Translations under genes and position numbers: made by a program
Shown here: one piece after another, positions 23,442-25,814 of the stretch
Position numbering within the stretch: the stretch's first letter is position 1
Layout of the letters: each line of letters begins with the position of its first letter
Notes under the pieces: model-generated
The model's input: the letters and a program-made list of their open reading frames with translations, nothing else
The model's database searches: none
What the model was told of the DNA's origin: nothing
Assembly: GCA_902826945.1 (NCBI GenBank)
Contig: CADEGS010000001.1
Coordinates: 113,568-139,381, forward strand
Direction: 5' to 3'
Source of the DNA: an uncultured bacterium
GTDB lineage: Bacteria; Planctomycetota; UBA1135; GCA-002686595
DNA length: 25,814 bases

Positions 23442-24706
23442 ACGCGCGCCAGCACCGGCCCGTCGCGGCCCGACGCGACGATCACGTCGGCGCGCCCGTC
23501 CTGGTTCACGTCGCCCGCCCCGCGCACGCGCACGCCGAACCAGTCGTCGGGCCCGCTGCCCTCGAACGAGTGCAGCAGCGCCCCGCCCTGGCCGGAGATC
23601 ACGAGCGCGCGGCCGGGGCGCGCGGCGCCGTCGCGCACGCGCGCCAGCGCTCCGTCGAGCGGCCCGCCCGCGTCGCGCAGGTCGCGCGGGAAGCCCGGGT
23701 CGCCGACGATCAGGTCGGCGAAGCCGTCGCCGTTCACGTCGCCCGCGCCGTCGACCGAGATCCCGAAGCTCCAGCCCTCGCCCTCCTTCTCGAGCGAGCG
23801 CGGGATCGCGAACAGGTCCTTGTCGCGCTTGACCGAGAGCACCAGCGCGCCGACCGACGAGCCGCGCGGCACGCCCACGATCAGGTCGGCGAAGCCGTCG
23901 GCGTCCACGTCCCCCGCCCCCGCCACGGCGAACGCGTAGCGCCCACCCGCCGGATCGGCGCGGAACTCCTGCAGGAGCTTGCCGTCCTTGCCCGAGGCGA
24001 CGCGCACCGCTTCGGCGCGCCAGGCGCCGAGCACGACGTCGCCCGAGCCGTCGCCGTTCACGTCGCCCGCGCCGTCCACCGACCAGCCGAAGCCGTCCCC
24101 GGGCTCCTCGCCCTGCCACTCCCCGAGGCGCTTGGCGCCCTTCGCGGAGTAAAGGTACGCGCGGCCGAGCTCCGCGCCCGAGCCGTCGAGGCTCCCGCCC
24201 GGCGCGCCGACGACGACGTCGCTGAAGCCGTCCTGGTTCGCGTCGCCGGCCGAGGCCAGCGAGAGGCCGAACAGCGAGGCCTTCTTCTCGGCCTCGATCG
24301 CGTGCAGCAGCTTGCCGGTGCGGCCGGAGTACACCCGCACGGCTCCCGCCGGCCTGCCGCCGACCTCGGTCAGCGGCGCGCCGATCAGGAAGTCGCCCGC
24401 GGCGTCGCCATCGAGGTCGCCCGCTCCGGCGACCGACAGGCCGAACAGCGCGCCGGGCTCGGGGCCGTCGATCGACTGCAGCACGCTCCCGTCGTGGCCG
24501 GAGAAGACCAGCACGCGACCCTGCTGGCCGCGGCGGCCCTCGACCCACCAGGCGCCGACGATCAGGTCGCCGTAGCCGTCCTGATCGACGTCGCCGGCGC
24601 CGTCCACCGCGGTGCCGAACCAGGTCGGCTCCAGGCTGGGCGGAGGGGGCGGGGAGGACTTCTGGAGCGGGATGGCGGCGAGGAGCCAGGCGCAGGCGGG
24701 GTTCAT
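23393..24706 (-). CDS. Seven-repeat FG-GAP (integrin-like beta-propeller) protein (437 aa)
   Basis: Seven FG-GAP repeats of about 55-60 residues are visible, each with a core like FGxSVxGAGDVNxDGxxDLIVG, in order: FGTAVDGAGDVDQDG, FGLSVAGAGDLDGDA, FGLSLASAGDANQDG, FGWSVDGAGDVNGDG, YAFAVAGAGDVDADG, FGISVDGAGDVNGDG and FGVRVRGAGDVNQDG. The D-x-D/N-x-D-G loops are calcium sites of the integrin-alpha type. Seven repeats make a full propeller. A short N-terminal hydrophobic stretch (NPACAWLLAAIPL) plus a proline-rich linker suggests export. The ATG at 24706 overlaps the phosphatase stop (ATGA). A role in adhesion or protein binding is inferred from the fold. Confidence 0.92.
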   Translation of the reverse strand: MNPACAWLLAAIPLQKSSPPPPPSLEPTWFGTAVDGAGDVDQDGYGDLIVGAWWVEGRRGQQGRVLVFSGHDGSVLQSIDGPEPGALFGLSVAGAGDLDGDAAGDFLIGAPLTEVGGRPAGAVRVYSGRTGKLLHAIEAEKKASLFGLSLASAGDANQDGFSDVVVGAPGGSLDGSGAELGRAYLYSAKGAKRLGEWQGEEPGDGFGWSVDGAGDVNGDGSGDVVLGAWRAEAVRVASGKDGKLLQEFRADPAGGRYAFAVAGAGDVDADGFADLIVGVPRGSSVGALVLSVKRDKDLFAIPRSLEKEGEGWSFGISVDGAGDVNGDGFADLIVGDPGFPRDLRDAGGPLDGALARVRDGAARPGRALVISGQGGALLHSFEGSGPDDWFGVRVRGAGDVNQDGRADVIVASGRDGPVLARVYSGSDGALLWELKLP

Positions 24707-25230
24707 CGGGTCTCCGGGAGGGAAGGGGCGCGGCCGCGCGGCGCGCGCGCGACGAGCGCGTCGACGCAGGCCTCGAGGCGCTCGAAGGTAGCCTCGAAGG
24801 AGGCGCCCTCGAGCACCGGGTCGGCGAGAGGCCGCGCGGCGCCGCGCAGCTCCTCCACGAGCCGGGCGCGCACGCCGCGCCGCGCCAGCGCCTCGACGTG
24901 CGCGGGGGTCATGGCGAGCACCAGCGTGTCGGCGCGCGCCAGGCGCGCGTCCCAGGGCGGCGGCAGGTCGTCCACGTGCGTGGGACGGAAGGCCTGGCAG
25001 CGCGCGCGCGGCACGCCGCGCAGGGCGAGCGCGCGCGCGGTCTCGGGCAGCATCCGGTCGTTGCGGAAGGTCGTCGCGCAGGAGGCGAGCGCGAGCTCCA
25101 GCCCGCGCCAGCGCGCCAGGACCTCGGCGAAGGCCGAGCGCACCATGTTCCCCGAGCACACGAACACGACGGCGCTCGCGCCGGCGAGCGCGGCGTCCAG
25201 GCCGGGGGCGGGCTCTTCGGTCGCGTGCAT
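24703..25230 (-). CDS. Low-molecular-weight protein-tyrosine-phosphatase family protein (175 aa)
   Basis: The P-loop VFVCSGNMVRSAFAE has the CX5R signature (C25 to R31 from the ATG at 25230). Classical members have CxGNxCRS; here the residue before the arginine is valine, so the second cysteine is absent. The C-terminal general-acid motif is LADPVLEG with D137 before the conserved proline. Length fits the LMW-PTP/arsenate reductase family (about 150 residues) with a short N-terminal extension. A GTG at 25236 is an alternative start. The enzyme would hydrolyse phosphotyrosine or a related phosphate in the cytosol. Its stop overlaps the start of the FG-GAP gene, so it may be made together with it. 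No tyrosine kinase gene lies in the window. Confidence 0.88.
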   Translation of the reverse strand: MHATEEPAPGLDAALAGASAVVFVCSGNMVRSAFAEVLARWRGLELALASCATTFRNDRMLPETARALALRGVPRARCQAFRPTHVDDLPPPWDARLARADTLVLAMTPAHVEALARRGVRARLVEELRGAARPLADPVLEGASFEATFERLEACVDALVARAPRGRAPSLPETR

Positions 25231-25288
25231 GGACACCCACCGAGGGTAGCGCGCGCGTGAGCCCGGCGCGCGGCTCGCCGCCGGAGCG

Positions 25289-25814
25289 TCAGCGCTCGAT
25301 CACGAGCTCGCGGTCGACCGCCAGCCCTTCGCGCACGTCCTGGGTGCCGTCGGGCCAGACGATCGTCAGGCGCTCGACCCCGGTAGCCTCGCCCAGACCG
25401 AAGGTCACGCTCGGCGGCTGCGACGACAGGTAGCCGCGGGCGGGCATGACGTCGGCGCGCTGGCGCCGGCCGCCGCTCTCGAGCACGAGGCGCGCCCCGA
25501 CGGCGTCCCGGTTGCAGCCCGGCTGGACCAGCCGCACGCGCAGCCAGTGGTGTCCGAGCGCCTGGTCGTTGCGCAGCAAGAGCGGCGCGCCGCCGGCCTG
25601 CGTCAGGAGCACGTCCAAGTCGCCGTCCAGGTCCACGTCCGCCGCAAGGACGGAGCGGCCGACGATCGGCTGCCCCAGGTCCCCCGCGCCGGCCAGGTCG
25701 ACCTCGGCGTAGGTGCGGCGCGACGCGGGGCCGGCGTTCCAGAAGAGCTGCGCCGGCTGGCGGTAGGTCTGGCTCGCCTGCACGGTCTGGATCTCGTCCT
25801 CGATGTGGCCGTTG
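25289..25814 (-). CDS. FG-GAP/ASPIC-UnbV domain protein, C-terminal part; N-terminus beyond right edge
   Basis: The frame is open to the window edge, so the true start lies outside. The visible 175 codons begin NGHIEDEIQTV and continue with YRQPAQLFWN, the usual lead-in to a VCBS/FG-GAP repeat (LAADVDLDGDLDVLLTQ), then a complete ASPIC/UnbV domain (HHWLRVRLVQPGCNRDAVGARL to FGLGEATGVERLTIVWPDGT). This order is typical of large exported CRTAC1-like FG-GAP proteins common in Planctomycetota and Acidobacteriota. Their exact roles are unclear; calcium and protein binding is expected. It is upstream of, and on the same strand as, the phosphatase gene, 58 bases away. Confidence 0.92.
   Translation of the reverse strand, partial: NGHIEDEIQTVQASQTYRQPAQLFWNAGPASRRTYAEVDLAGAGDLGQPIVGRSVLAADVDLDGDLDVLLTQAGGAPLLLRNDQALGHHWLRVRLVQPGCNRDAVGARLVLESGGRRQRADVMPARGYLSSQPPSVTFGLGEATGVERLTIVWPDGTQDVREGLAVDRELVIER

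Noticed and set aside
1..25814. CRISPR array, insertion sequence, prophage or integrase
   Set aside because: No regularly spaced repeats, transposase or integrase motifs, or phage structural genes were seen on either strand.

Overview
The window is very GC-rich DNA from a Gram-negative-type (didermal) bacterium. It encodes FG-GAP and ASPIC/UnbV surface proteins, an M6 metalloprotease, several lipoproteins with clear lipoboxes, a Ser/Thr kinase-AAA-TPR protein and soluble histidine kinases. This mix is typical of high-GC Planctomycetota and also occurs in Myxococcota and Acidobacteriota. No rRNA, tRNA or ribosomal-protein marker is present, so the phylum is an inference. Nothing marks a plasmid, phage or insertion sequence; it looks like chromosomal accessory sequence.

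Layout. Positions 1-5369 (minus) hold an exported group: a beta-helix lipoprotein running off the left edge, a small lipoprotein of unknown function, and a secreted M6 zinc protease. A divergent spacer (5370-5485) leads to a plus-strand two-component pair, a GAF-PAS-HisKA_3 kinase and a NarL-type regulator, ending at a perfect hairpin. Positions 8007-13495 (minus) hold a secreted 520-residue protein of unknown family, a three-gene cassette (acyl carrier protein, PLP-dependent decarboxylase of the BtrK/exosortase-associated type, and an SDR) and an ankyrin-repeat lipoprotein. Positions 13671-18934 (minus) hold a Ser/Thr kinase-AAA ATPase-TPR protein followed by a GAF-histidine kinase-receiver protein. 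The order matches known fused Ser/Thr-His kinases, but here it is split into two genes. Next come a secreted protein with beta-solenoid-like repeats (18985-20208) and a 444-base spacer. A coupled plus-strand pair follows (GT-C-like membrane glycosyltransferase and SGNH-fold protein). Its end overlaps, tail to tail, a coupled minus-strand pair (low-molecular-weight phosphatase and seven-repeat FG-GAP propeller protein). The window ends inside an FG-GAP/ASPIC-UnbV protein.

How they fit together. Most products are exported, surface-anchored or signalling proteins. The most promising system is the ACP-decarboxylase-SDR cassette (9676-12190), which looks like a carrier-tethered amino-acid modification pathway without its ligase in view. 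The second is the split Ser/Thr-His kinase module. A recurring architectural feature is a compact GC-rich hairpin starting within 0-4 bases of, or overlapping, the stop codon of nearly every gene that ends a transcription unit, usually without a U tract.
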